Of a DNA stretch of 64,000 nt, positions 1 to 7,935 are shown piece after piece. The notes beneath the pieces are model-generated. The model ran no database searches. It was not told where the DNA came from and saw only the letters and a program-made list of their open reading frames with translations. The first letter of the stretch is position 1, and every line of letters starts with the position of its first letter. The position numbers and the translations under genes were made by a program. Source of the stretch: Lawsonibacter sp900766145 (lineage in GTDB: Bacteria; Bacillota; Clostridia; Oscillospirales; Oscillospiraceae); NCBI RefSeq assembly GCF_030372275.1, contig NZ_JAUDDJ010000001.1; one strand, 5' to 3'.

Positions 1-172
1 CCTTGATGCCCACCAGGCGCAGCATGATGATGTCGGACATCACTGCCTCCCGCAGCTCGGGGTCGGTCATAGGCACGCCGCCGCAGTTGATGACCACGAT
101 CTTTCCATTATACTGCTGGATGTAAGGCAGGGCTTCGGTAAGCACTTTCGCACGATCCAGATTTGCATCCAT
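1..172 (-). CDS. argB: acetylglutamate kinase, N-terminal part (runs off window)
   Basis: Only the first 57 codons are inside the window. The start ATG is at 172 and the reading begins MDANLDRAKVL. It matches the N-terminus of N-acetylglutamate kinase, which phosphorylates N-acetylglutamate in arginine synthesis: the segment ending LREAVMSDIIMLRLVGIK aligns with the family's conserved helix after the first glycine loop. It lies 38 bp after argC on the same strand, the expected operon order. Odd point: the first nucleotide-binding loop, normally [I/V]K[Y/F/L]GG-x-AM with an essential lysine, reads VINCGGVPM, so the lysine is replaced by asparagine. The rest of the protein is not visible, so activity cannot be judged. 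Confidence 0.8.
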   Translation of the reverse strand, partial: MDANLDRAKVLTEALPYIQQYNGKIVVINCGGVPMTDPELREAVMSDIIMLRLVGIK

Positions 173-210
173 AATAGGTTCCTCCCTCTCTATGTATTGG
201 CCGGGCCGGA

Positions 211-1158
211 TCACTCCACCTTCAAGCCGGTGGTCTCCGGGAATCCCAGCATCAGATTCAGGTTTTGAATGGCCGCTGCGGCCACTCCTTTGCCCAGATT
301 GTCAAAGCGGGCGGTGAGCAGGGTCTGCTCCTCCCGGCCGCACACGGTGATCTCCAGCCGGTCGGTGCCCGCCATGGTATTGGATACCAGCCGGGGGCCC
401 TGGCTTCCAAAGGGAGCTACTGAGACCAGGGTCTGGTCCTGGTAGTAGCTCTGGAGCATCTCACAGATATCCTGAGCGGTGGGTGCCCCCCGCAGCAGAC
501 GGTTCTGTAAGGTCACCGAGGTGGCCATACCGCTATACATGTCGCTTAAAACGGGGACAAACACCGGGGGGTACTCCAGGCCGGCAATGTGCTGCATCTC
601 ATTGAGGTGATTGTGGCACAGGCCCAGAGAATAGAGGGCCGGTGCGGCCAGAGCCGGGTCCCGGTTAGGGTCCTCGTACTCCGCAATCATGTCCTTTCCC
701 CCGCCGGAGTAGCCGGTAATGGAGAAACAGGACACCGGATAGTCCGGGGGCAGTATCCCCATCTGTACCAACGGGGCTACCGTGGAGAGAAAGCCAGAGG
801 CGTGGCACCCCGGGTTGGACACCCGCTTGGAAAAGCGGATGCGCTGGCGCTGGCCGGGAAGCAGTTCCGCAAAGCCGTACACCCAGCCCGGCGTGGTACG
901 GTGGGCTGGCGAGGTATCGATGATGCGGGTATTGGGGTTATCCACCAGCTCCACCGCTTGGGCCGCCGTCTCCTCCGGGAGACACAGGATAGCCAGGTCC
1001 GCCTCGTTGAGCAGCTTGCGCCGCTCCTCCACATCCCGGCGCTTCTCCGGGTCGATGAGTAAAAACTCCAGGTCGCCGCGGCGGGACAGCTGCTCATACA
1101 GCCGCGCGCCTACCACGCCGCCCTTTCCGTCAATAAAGACCTTTGGGGTCTTGCCCAT
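211..1158 (-). CDS. argC: N-acetyl-gamma-glutamyl-phosphate reductase
   Basis: ArgC makes N-acetylglutamate semialdehyde from N-acetylglutamyl phosphate with NADPH, in the cytoplasm. The 315-residue protein has an N-terminal nucleotide-binding stretch (KVFIDGKGGVVGARL), the catalytic cysteine motif SNPGCHASGF near residue 120, and a C-terminal NLGKGVAAAAIQN segment typical of the shorter, second ArgC subfamily. I chose the ATG at 1158 because AAAGGG lies 9 bases upstream; a longer frame opens at 1236, but its extra 26 residues are low in conservation and overlap the spacer after argH. It sits between argH and argB in one minus-strand operon. Confidence 0.93.
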   Translation of the reverse strand: MGKTPKVFIDGKGGVVGARLYEQLSRRGDLEFLLIDPEKRRDVEERRKLLNEADLAILCLPEETAAQAVELVDNPNTRIIDTSPAHRTTPGWVYGFAELLPGQRQRIRFSKRVSNPGCHASGFLSTVAPLVQMGILPPDYPVSCFSITGYSGGGKDMIAEYEDPNRDPALAAPALYSLGLCHNHLNEMQHIAGLEYPPVFVPVLSDMYSGMATSVTLQNRLLRGAPTAQDICEMLQSYYQDQTLVSVAPFGSQGPRLVSNTMAGTDRLEITVCGREEQTLLTARFDNLGKGVAAAAIQNLNLMLGFPETTGLKVE

Positions 1159-1245
1159 AAGGATCATCCCTTTACGTGGTGTAAGAGGGTCGGGGCCCTC
1201 TCCGTACCCATTGTACCCCCCGGCCCTCTTGCCCACAAGAAAAAA

Positions 1246-2625
1246 TTACTTGCGCTGCTGGATAAACTCCTCGATGAGCGCGATCTGCTTGAGCACCGAC
1301 TCCTTGGCGGGGCCGCCGTAGACGGTACGGCCGTTGACGCAGTGCTTGAGGGACATGGCCTCGTACACGCCCTCGTCGAACAGGTCGCAGATGGCCCGGA
1401 AGTCCCGCAGGGTGAGGGTATCCAGGGTCTCGTGGTTCTTGATGCACAGATTGACCAGACGGCCCACGATCATATAGGCCTCCCGGAAGGGCAGGCCCTT
1501 CTTCACCAAGTAGTCGGCGCAGTCTGTGGCGGTAATGAAGCCGCCGGCGGCCGCCCGCTCCATGTTGTGCCGCCGCACGGACAGGGTGTTCACCATGGCC
1601 GCAAAGACAGGCAGACAGATCTCCACCGTGTCGATGGCGTCAAACAGGGCTTCCTTGTCCTCCTGCATGTCCTTGTTGTAAGCCAGAGGCAGGCCCTTCA
1701 TCATAGTCAGCAGAGTGATGAGGGAGCCGTATACCCGGCCCGTCTTGCCCCGGACCAGCTCGGCCACGTCGGGGTTCTTCTTCTGGGGCATGATGGAGGA
1801 GCCGGTGGAGTAGGCGTCGTCCAGGTCCACGAACTTAAACTCCCAGGAACACCACAGGATGATCTCCTCGGAGAACCGGGACAGGTGCATCATCAGAATG
1901 GACAGGGCGGACAGCAGCTCGATGGCGTAGTCACGGTCGGAGACCGAGTCCATGGAGTTGTCGGTGGGCTTCTTAAAGCCCAGAGCCTGGGCGGTAGCAA
2001 AGCGGTCGATGTCATAGGTGGTGGTGGCCAGAGCACCGGCGCCCAGGGGGCACTCATCCAGACGCTCCAGGCAGTCCTCCAGACGGGTCACGTCCCGCTT
2101 GAACATGTTGGCGTAAGCCATCATGTAGTGACCGAAGGTGGTGGGCTGGGCCCGCTGCAGGTGGGTGTAGCCGGGCATAACAGTGTCGGTGTGCTCCTTG
2201 GCCTTCTCCACCAGCACCTCCTCCAGGTCCAGGATCTTCCCGATGATGACAGGGATCTCCTCCTTCACGTACAGGCGGGTGTCCACCGCCACCTGGTCGT
2301 TCCGGGACCGGGCAGTGTGCAGCCGCTTGCCCGCGTCGCCGATGCGCTGGGTGAGCAGGGTCTCGATGTTCATGTGGATATCTTCGTTGTCCACGGAGAA
2401 CTCCACCTTATCTGCCTCAATGTCCTCCAGGATGGCCTTCAGGCCTTCCACGATGGACTCCACTTCGTGCTCCTCGATGATGCCCTGCTTGCCCAGCATC
2501 TGCGCGTGAGCGATGGAGCCAGCGATATCCTGCTTGTAGAGCCGGGCATCGAACTGGATGGAGGAGTTAAAATCATTGACAAGAGTGTCGGTCTCTTTCT
2601 GGAACCGACCAGCCCAGAGTTTCAT
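1246..2625 (-). CDS. argH: argininosuccinate lyase
   Basis: ArgH splits argininosuccinate into arginine and fumarate, the last step of arginine synthesis. The 459-residue protein has the usual family length and start (MKLWAGRFQKETD), the HTARSRNDQ active-site region near residue 100, and the fumarase/lyase superfamily signature GSSIMPQKKNPD near residue 280. A GGAGAG ribosome binding site lies 7 bases before the ATG. It is downstream of argG on the same strand, separated by 234 bp that contain hairpins, and 87 bp upstream of argC, so a single operon is likely. Confidence 0.97.
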   Translation of the reverse strand: MKLWAGRFQKETDTLVNDFNSSIQFDARLYKQDIAGSIAHAQMLGKQGIIEEHEVESIVEGLKAILEDIEADKVEFSVDNEDIHMNIETLLTQRIGDAGKRLHTARSRNDQVAVDTRLYVKEEIPVIIGKILDLEEVLVEKAKEHTDTVMPGYTHLQRAQPTTFGHYMMAYANMFKRDVTRLEDCLERLDECPLGAGALATTTYDIDRFATAQALGFKKPTDNSMDSVSDRDYAIELLSALSILMMHLSRFSEEIILWCSWEFKFVDLDDAYSTGSSIMPQKKNPDVAELVRGKTGRVYGSLITLLTMMKGLPLAYNKDMQEDKEALFDAIDTVEICLPVFAAMVNTLSVRRHNMERAAAGGFITATDCADYLVKKGLPFREAYMIVGRLVNLCIKNHETLDTLTLRDFRAICDLFDEGVYEAMSLKHCVNGRTVYGGPAKESVLKQIALIEEFIQQRK

Positions 2626-2775
2626 ACCATTCTCTCCTTTGATATGCGAAGAGCGAATGACCTGCGGCCATTCGCCTCGCAGAATTTCCGCCGCGGCGGA
2701 AATAAATTTTAAAACGTCCGGAATACGATGTTATCACGCTTCGCCTGCTCGCCACGCGCGGCTTCCCTCCGACTC

Positions 2776-2818
2776 GGAACACAAACAGAATTGCGGGGCA
2801 ATTCTTGGTTTGTATTCC
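2776..2818. repeat. long inverted repeat in the argG-argH spacer
   Basis: Within the 234 bp gap between argG and argH there is a strong imperfect hairpin. GGAACACAAACAGAATTGC (2776-2794) faces GCAATTCTTGGTTTGTATTCC (2798-2818, quoted as two arms around a GGG loop), with one mismatch and a 2-base bulge. Two more dyads lie in the same gap: GCGAATG/CATTCGC (2653-2675) and the 16-bp palindrome TTCCGCCGCGGCGGAA (2686-2701). None has a run of T after it on the transcribed strand, so they look more like a dispersed REP-like repeat or an RNA processing/stability element than a terminator. Confidence 0.6.
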
Positions 2819-2859
2819 TCGCTTCAGTCCATCCGCGCTGCTCGTGACGGCTCAGACGC

Positions 2860-4077
2860 TCACTTCAACTTTCCCTGATCCCGCATGGCCTGGACGGTAT
2901 CGGGCAGGCCCCACAGATTGATGAAGCCGGTGGCGTCATCCTGGTTGTAGTCGCTCTCCTCGAAGGTGACCAGGTTCTCAGAGTAGAGGGTCTCAGGAGA
3001 GGTGACGGAAGAGGTGATGATGTTGCCCTTGTAGAGTTTGAGCTTCACGGTGCCGGTGACGTGCTTCTGGGTGTCAAAGGCAAAGGCAGTGAGGGCCTCC
3101 CGCAGGGGGGTGAACCACTTGCCGTTGTAGATGAGGTCGGCAAAGTCCACGGCCAGCTTGCTCTTCATGTGCTTGGTGTCCTTGTCCAGGGTGATCATCT
3201 CCAGCACCTCGTGGGCCTTGTAGAGGATGGTGCCGCCGGGAGTCTCGTAGACGCCCCGGTCCTTCATGCCCACCAGCCGGTTCTCCACGATGTCCAGGAT
3301 ACCGATGCCGTTGGCGCCGCCCAGCTTGTTGAGCTTGCGGATGATGTCGCTGGCCTTCATCTTCTCGCCGTCGATGGCCACGGGCCAGCCCTTCTCAAAG
3401 TCCAGGGTGACATAGGTGGGGGCGTCGGGAGCCATGGCGGGGGACACGCCCATCTCCAGGAAGCCGGGCTTGTCGTACTGGGGCTCGTTGGCGGGGTCCT
3501 CCAGGTCCAGACCCTCGTGGCTCAGGTGCCACAGGTTCTTATCCTTGGAGTAGTTGGTTTCACGGCTGATCTTCAGGGGCACGTTGTGAGCCTCGGCGTA
3601 GTCAATCTCCTCGTCACGGCCCTTGATGTCCCACTCTCTCCAGGGAGCGATGATCTTCATCTCGGGAGCGAAGCGCTTGATGCCCAGTTCGAACCGGACC
3701 TGATCGTTACCCTTACCGGTGCAGCCGTGGCAGATGGCGTCGGCGCCCTCCTTCTTGGCGATCTCTACCAGACGCTTGGCAATGATGGGCCGGGCAAAGG
3801 CGGTACCCAGCAGGTACTCCTCATACTTGGCACCCATCATCATGGAGGGAACGATCACGTCGTCCACCATCTCATCGGTGAGGTCCTCAATGTACAGCTT
3901 GGAGGCGCCGGTCTTGATGGCCTTCTCCTCCAGGCCGTCCAGCTCGTCGCCCTGGCCCACATCGGCGGCCACAGCGATGATCTCAGGGTTGTTGTAGTTC
4001 TCCTTCAGCCAGGGGATGATGATGGATGTATCCAAACCGCCGGAATAGGCCAGCACTACTTTTTTAATCTCACTCAT
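2860..4077 (-). CDS. argG: argininosuccinate synthase
   Basis: ArgG joins citrulline and aspartate with ATP to argininosuccinate. The 405-residue protein carries the ATP-pyrophosphatase P-loop LAYSGGLDTSI at residues 9-19, the GKGNDQVRFE segment near residue 121, and ETNYSKDKNLWH near residue 193, all diagnostic. AGGAGGAAGAAC precedes the ATG. It is the first gene of the minus-strand arginine operon. The upstream 300 bp is AT-rich and holds ArgR-like operators, so arginine repression is the likely control. Confidence 0.97.
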   Translation of the reverse strand: MSEIKKVVLAYSGGLDTSIIIPWLKENYNNPEIIAVAADVGQGDELDGLEEKAIKTGASKLYIEDLTDEMVDDVIVPSMMMGAKYEEYLLGTAFARPIIAKRLVEIAKKEGADAICHGCTGKGNDQVRFELGIKRFAPEMKIIAPWREWDIKGRDEEIDYAEAHNVPLKISRETNYSKDKNLWHLSHEGLDLEDPANEPQYDKPGFLEMGVSPAMAPDAPTYVTLDFEKGWPVAIDGEKMKASDIIRKLNKLGGANGIGILDIVENRLVGMKDRGVYETPGGTILYKAHEVLEMITLDKDTKHMKSKLAVDFADLIYNGKWFTPLREALTAFAFDTQKHVTGTVKLKLYKGNIITSSVTSPETLYSENLVTFEESDYNQDDATGFINLWGLPDTVQAMRDQGKLK

Positions 4078-4140
4078 GTTCTTCTTCCTCCCAATTCTTT
4101 GCTTCTGCCCACCAGAGGGGCTTTCTTTTGTGTTGGCAAT

Positions 4141-4169
4141 AGTCTACCACCAGGAGAATAAAAATGCAA
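4141..4169 (-). promoter_or_regulatory. candidate argG promoter
   Basis: On the minus strand TTGCAT (4169-4164) and TAGACT (4146-4141) are separated by 17 bp, 64 bp upstream of the argG start. A second possible -10, TATAAT at 4241-4236, is embedded in ArgR-like half sites but has no convincing -35. Confidence 0.4.
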
Positions 4170-4230
4170 GTTCGAATTGGTATAATTATTCGATATTTTC
4201 ACTATTCTTTCAGTGCATAACCAATAAAAA

Positions 4231-4288
4231 TGAATATTATATGAATTATTCATCCTTTATATTCCATATATATGAATGTTAATTCATT
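4231..4288. promoter_or_regulatory. ArgR-type operator cluster (ARG boxes)
   Basis: The sequence TATGAATGTTAATTCATT at 4271-4288 fits the ARG box form TGAAT-N4-ATTCA exactly. Just upstream, 4231-4253 contains TGAATATTAT followed by the 13-bp palindrome ATGAATTATTCAT. The sites lie between argG (minus strand) and the divergent membrane-protein operon at 4381. From family knowledge, hexameric ArgR binds such sites in the presence of arginine and represses biosynthesis; that it acts here is inferred. Confidence 0.65.
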
Positions 4289-4307
4289 TTCCTGCGCTTT
4301 AAAATTA

Positions 4308-4336
4308 TTGACAAACAATAATTTGTGTGTTATCAA
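4308..4336 (+). promoter_or_regulatory. candidate promoter for the DUF2975 operon
   Basis: TTGACA (4308-4313) is followed after 17 bp by TATCAA (4331-4336), 44 bp before the start codon at 4381. The -35 is perfect, the -10 is weak. It lies 20 bp from the ARG box, so arginine could also affect this operon. Confidence 0.45.
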
Positions 4337-4380
4337 TAAATTAGAATTATCGAATAACAATAATTTAGGAGGTGCATACC

Positions 4381-5322
4381 ATGAAAGCAAGCCGCACAAC
4401 CGGTCTGATGTGCGCCGCTGTTTTGGGTATTTTAACCGGATTCTGGGTAGGCAGCGACACCGGAATGGACCTCTCCGCCTATCTTATCCAGGCCGGTGAG
4501 GGACTGCGTGCGCTGTCTATCTCAGGATTTTGGGGCAATTTGGCTGCCTGGGCGCTGGTACTGGCCCTGAGCGCCCTGCCCCTGCTGCTGCTCGTGCTGC
4601 CCCGGGGGCGCGGCCCCCTTGCCGTGACAGATGCTCTGCTCCCCCTCAGCACTCTGTTGCTGTTTCTGGCCCTGTTCTTCGCCGTCAATCCCACCTTGCT
4701 GAACAGTCCGCTGCCTGAGTATTGGGTTCTGGGCGCGGCAGGCAGCGCCCTGTGTGCGGTGGTTTGCTGGCTGGTACTTCGTCTGCTGGAGCCCATGGAC
4801 CGGCGTGACCTCCCCGCTCTGGCCGGACTGCTGGCCCTGCTGCTCACCACCTGCGCCCTGCTGATGGTCTTTTCCGCCGGATACAGCTCCGCCGCTGCCT
4901 TCCTGGCCAAGGCCCAGACCATCCAAGAGGGCAACACCGGCGCCCCCACCGCCGCCCAGACCACCATCTGGCTTCGCGGACTGCTAACCATTCTCACCGC
5001 CATCCCCACACTGCTGGGCGGCGGGGTACTGCTGTGGGGCAGTGACCTGGCCCGGACCCTGGCCCGTGGTCCCTTTGAGGAAGAGGCTCTGGCCCAGTGC
5101 GAAAAAACCGCCAACGGCTGCCGCCGGGTAATCCAGGCTTCTGTTCTGATCTCCCTGGGGGCTAACCTGCTCCAGCTGGTGCTGAGTTCTGCTCTCACCA
5201 GCCAGAGCTACACCCTCTCCCTCCCCCTCCCCACTCTAGCTCTGGCCGCCGCCCTGTTTCTCCTGTGCCGCTGCATCCAGCAGGGAAAAGCCCTCCTGGA
5301 CGACAACCGCTCCATTATATAA
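4381..5322 (+). CDS. DUF2975-like multi-pass membrane protein
   Basis: This 313-residue protein is dominated by hydrophobic segments: roughly residues 10-28, 50-75, 88-105, 118-137, 150-175, 200-225, 250-275 and 283-300, so about seven or eight membrane spans. Leu and Ala are very abundant. A loop with FEEEALAQCEKTANGCRR before the last spans resembles the conserved part of DUF2975 proteins, which are usually found next to a small YozG-type XRE regulator, exactly as here. The ATG at 4381 is chosen because AGGAGG sits 8 bases upstream; a GTG at 4372 overlaps that site. Function is unknown; the pairing suggests a membrane partner of the small regulator downstream. Confidence 0.65.
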   Translation: MKASRTTGLMCAAVLGILTGFWVGSDTGMDLSAYLIQAGEGLRALSISGFWGNLAAWALVLALSALPLLLLVLPRGRGPLAVTDALLPLSTLLLFLALFFAVNPTLLNSPLPEYWVLGAAGSALCAVVCWLVLRLLEPMDRRDLPALAGLLALLLTTCALLMVFSAGYSSAAAFLAKAQTIQEGNTGAPTAAQTTIWLRGLLTILTAIPTLLGGGVLLWGSDLARTLARGPFEEEALAQCEKTANGCRRVIQASVLISLGANLLQLVLSSALTSQSYTLSLPLPTLALAAALFLLCRCIQQGKALLDDNRSII

Positions 5323-5332
5323 GGTGGCTGCC

Positions 5333-5557
5333 ATGGCGATCACGGTACATCTCAGCGAAGTGCTGAAGGCGCGGAACATGACCTCCAAGGAGCTGTGCGC
5401 CAAGGTGGGCATCACCGAAGCCAACCTGTCCATTCTCCGCTCCGGCAAGGCCAGCGGCGTGCGTTTTCACACCATCAACAAGATCTGTTACTATCTGGAC
5501 TGCGACGTGGGAGACATCCTGCGCTTCGACGGACGATTGGAGGAGAACGATGAATAA
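5333..5557 (+). CDS. small XRE-family regulator (YozG-like)
   Basis: A 74-residue protein that is almost only a helix-turn-helix: HLSEVLKARNMTSKELCAKVG, ITEANLSILRSGKA (recognition helix region), then ICYYLDCDVGDILRF. Single-domain XRE proteins of this kind (YozG family) usually sit beside DUF2975 membrane proteins in Firmicutes. It starts 10 bp after the DUF2975 stop (AAGGTGG upstream of the ATG) and overlaps the next gene by 8 bp, so the three genes are one transcript. Probably an autoregulator; target not visible. Confidence 0.85.
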   Translation: MAITVHLSEVLKARNMTSKELCAKVGITEANLSILRSGKASGVRFHTINKICYYLDCDVGDILRFDGRLEENDE

Positions 5558-6500
5558 GCTGCGAAACGGCGCGTTGATTTTGATTCCCATTCTCCTACTG
5601 GCCCTATTCAGCCAGGTATCCCTGGCCCGGCCGGAGCAGACCCATGACTGGGAGACCCATCTTGCGGGGTTCTATCTGGTCCGGGATACTCTGGATTCCG
5701 GTCCAACCTCCATCGGCGATCCGGAGGCCGGCTGGGAGGAACAGGGCAGCACCCCGGTCAGCGCCTACGGCCATTCCTTTTCCATTCCAGATATGATCCT
5801 GAAGGCTCAGACCGGGGAAAACGGGGAGCTGTACTTTCCCAACCTGGAAGGCCGCCGCTTTTTCTTAGCAAAGGAGTATTATGACCCCGGCAACCTGGAG
5901 GAGTTTGCCTACCGGCTGTACTCCGACTTGGAATCGGAAGGGCTTCACATGGAGGTTACCGACCTGGGGACCAACCACACCGCTTCCGGCACCCTCTACT
6001 ATACAGCTCCCCTCAACGATTCCACCTGGACCGAGGACAACCAGGTCTGGACCGCCTATCTGGTCTATCAGGAACCAGACGGCACCGTCTACCTGGCGGA
6101 CAGCGGGAACAGCGTTAGCGGCACGGTGGATTGCAGCATAAACAAAACCGTCACCTACCGGGAGACCGCCAACGGGCAGGCCACGCAGGAGAACACCTTA
6201 GATCTCACCATCAACTTCCGCTACATTTCCCGCTTGGAGCAGGTCACCGTGGAGCAGTTCACCGCGGACAACCAGCGGGTGACATCTCAGGCCCTCTCCG
6301 CCCAGGAGATGCTGGAGGGCCAGGGAGCCCTGGATCTCACCTGGGAGCCGGACGCCGCCTATGCGCTGGTATCGGAGCAGTACGCCGACGGCACGGTACA
6401 GCGCACCCTGCTGGAGCGGGGAGACGAGCCTGTCTCCCACACCTGCTGGGCGGCAGAGGAAAACGGCTTAACCATTCCCTTTCCCATTACATTGGAATAA
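5550..6500 (+). CDS. exported protein of unknown function
   Basis: The 316-residue product begins with a positively charged N-terminus and a hydrophobic stretch (LILIPILLLALFSQVSLA, residues 9-26), a likely signal peptide or membrane anchor. The rest is hydrophilic, rich in Thr, Glu, Tyr and Trp, and looks like a beta-rich extracellular domain; no cysteine or known catalytic motif stands out. It overlaps the preceding XRE gene by 8 bp and ends just before a terminator, so it is the third gene of the 4381 operon. I do not recognise the family. An extracellular sensor or effector tied to the DUF2975/XRE pair is an inference from position only. Confidence 0.75.
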   Translation: MNKLRNGALILIPILLLALFSQVSLARPEQTHDWETHLAGFYLVRDTLDSGPTSIGDPEAGWEEQGSTPVSAYGHSFSIPDMILKAQTGENGELYFPNLEGRRFFLAKEYYDPGNLEEFAYRLYSDLESEGLHMEVTDLGTNHTASGTLYYTAPLNDSTWTEDNQVWTAYLVYQEPDGTVYLADSGNSVSGTVDCSINKTVTYRETANGQATQENTLDLTINFRYISRLEQVTVEQFTADNQRVTSQALSAQEMLEGQGALDLTWEPDAAYALVSEQYADGTVQRTLLERGDEPVSHTCWAAEENGLTIPFPITLE

Positions 6501-6510
6501 GATATAAAAG

Positions 6511-6555
6511 GCCCTGTACCGCCGGTTTTGAATCCCGGCGGTACAGGGCTTTTTT
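6511..6555. terminator. bidirectional terminator between converging genes
   Basis: GCCCTGTACCGCCGG (6511-6525) pairs perfectly with CCGGCGGTACAGGGC (6535-6549) around a 9-base loop, followed by TTTTTTA on the plus strand and preceded by AAAA for the minus strand. It overlaps the stop of the XRE gene that ends at 6554. Confidence 0.92.
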
Positions 6556-7816
6556 ATGTTCCGTCTCTCAGCTTCTGCCATGCCTCTTCCACCGGGGCAT
6601 AGGGTTTGTCTTCTTTCACTACTCCTCCAATGAGGCTGCCATCATCCTCTTTCACATACCCCATCCATATCACCTGGGTGCGGGTACGGCCACTGCCATC
6701 CCTCACACGCAATCCCAGCTGGATGATGTCTCCCTTTTTCAAGCTCAAACCGCTCAGATCTACCTCGGTGCTCCAGAACGAGGACAAGTAGAATTCATCA
6801 CTGTGTTCCATGCTCAAACTTTGGATGTCATCTACCCAATGATCCAACTGGTCGTTCACAAAGACCCCCAACCAAGCGCGCACATGCGCATCCTCGGGTG
6901 TAACCATCCGATTCGTATTGTAGAATGTTATATTATACTCCAAAGGTACCACGGTTCCCGCAGGAAAATGATCTCCATCCAGCTTCTTTCCTTCATAGGA
7001 GGTATCCAGTTCTTTGACCACAGGCTGCAGGGAGTAGTCCTGGGCCATCTGGATGGCCTGGCCGATGGTCTGGGTGCGGTTCTCCCCGTCCATCTGGAAC
7101 GTGAGGGAAAAGTCAATGGTGTCGCTGAGGGGACAGGTAATTTGAGCGGCAAAGGTATCTCCCCCCTGGTCCTCCGCCTGGACGGAGACGGTCTCCCCTG
7201 CGCTGCGGGCGGCCAAAATCACCGGAGTGTCCGCTGTGCGCTGGCGCAGCTGGACGGCCAGATCAAAGGTGACGGAATTCTCCGCCAGATCCACCTTTAC
7301 CACCGAGTAGTCAAAAAACTCCACCAGACTGGTGACCTGCTCCAGAGCCGCGTTTACCTGCTCCTCTACCGTGTCGCCCACGGTATTTTGGATGTTGGCC
7401 ATCTGCCCATCCATCCGAGAAACGGTCTGGTCCAGCTGATGCCCCCACCAGGCTGCCCCCAGAGCCACAGCCAGCACCACCGCCGCCGCCAGAACCCAGG
7501 GCCACTTTCTCTGCTGCCGCCACCCCTTGGGACGGGGCAGGGACTCCAGATACTTCTTTGCAATGGTCTCAGCCATCTCCAGCTGCTCCTGGGTCAACTC
7601 CCGGCTGGGCGCAGTCTCCTCCTCCAGCTCCAGCAGCTGGGCCAGGGTGATGCCGAAGGCCCGGCTGAGGGCCACACAGTTATTTACATCGGGCAGAGCA
7701 CTGTCGCTCTCCCACTTACTCACTGCCTGGCGGGATACTCCCACCAACTCCCCCAGGGCCTCCTGGGACAGCCCCCGCTCCCGGCGCAGGGCCGTAATCC
7801 GCGTTCCTAATGTCAT
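6554..7816 (-). CDS. membrane-anchored XRE-family regulator
   Basis: This 420-residue protein has an N-terminal XRE helix-turn-helix (residues 4-58; RRERGLSQEALGELVGVS and RQAVSKWE), a linker, one transmembrane segment around residues 113-133 (WVLAAAVVLAVALGAAWW) and a large extracellular or surface domain of about 280 residues. The ATG at 7816 is preceded by GGAGG at suitable distance; an upstream ATG at 7870 adds a non-conserved tail. Topology suggests a one-component sensor that reads an outside signal and controls genes from the membrane. The outer domain is not recognised. Confidence 0.85.
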   Translation of the reverse strand: MTLGTRITALRRERGLSQEALGELVGVSRQAVSKWESDSALPDVNNCVALSRAFGITLAQLLELEEETAPSRELTQEQLEMAETIAKKYLESLPRPKGWRQQRKWPWVLAAAVVLAVALGAAWWGHQLDQTVSRMDGQMANIQNTVGDTVEEQVNAALEQVTSLVEFFDYSVVKVDLAENSVTFDLAVQLRQRTADTPVILAARSAGETVSVQAEDQGGDTFAAQITCPLSDTIDFSLTFQMDGENRTQTIGQAIQMAQDYSLQPVVKELDTSYEGKKLDGDHFPAGTVVPLEYNITFYNTNRMVTPEDAHVRAWLGVFVNDQLDHWVDDIQSLSMEHSDEFYLSSFWSTEVDLSGLSLKKGDIIQLGLRVRDGSGRTRTQVIWMGYVKEDDGSLIGGVVKEDKPYAPVEEAWQKLRDGT

Positions 7817-7935
7817 GCTCTTGTCCCTCCTCTCTGGTTTGAAGGTAGCAAAAAGGAAGGGAATCGGCAACCAAATCTCCCTTCCTTTTTGTCAACCAAA
7901 GCTTACATTGCCGGTTTTTCTAACAAATTGTCTGC

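Noticed and set aside
1342..2712. 456-codon plus-strand frame opposite argH, and a similar one opposite argG (3061-4161)
   Set aside because: Same antisense effect; argH and argG are certain and the frames have no domain or ribosome binding site.
6131..7810. 559-codon plus-strand frame
   Set aside because: Spans a clear terminator and lies antisense to an XRE regulator with a proper helix-turn-helix.
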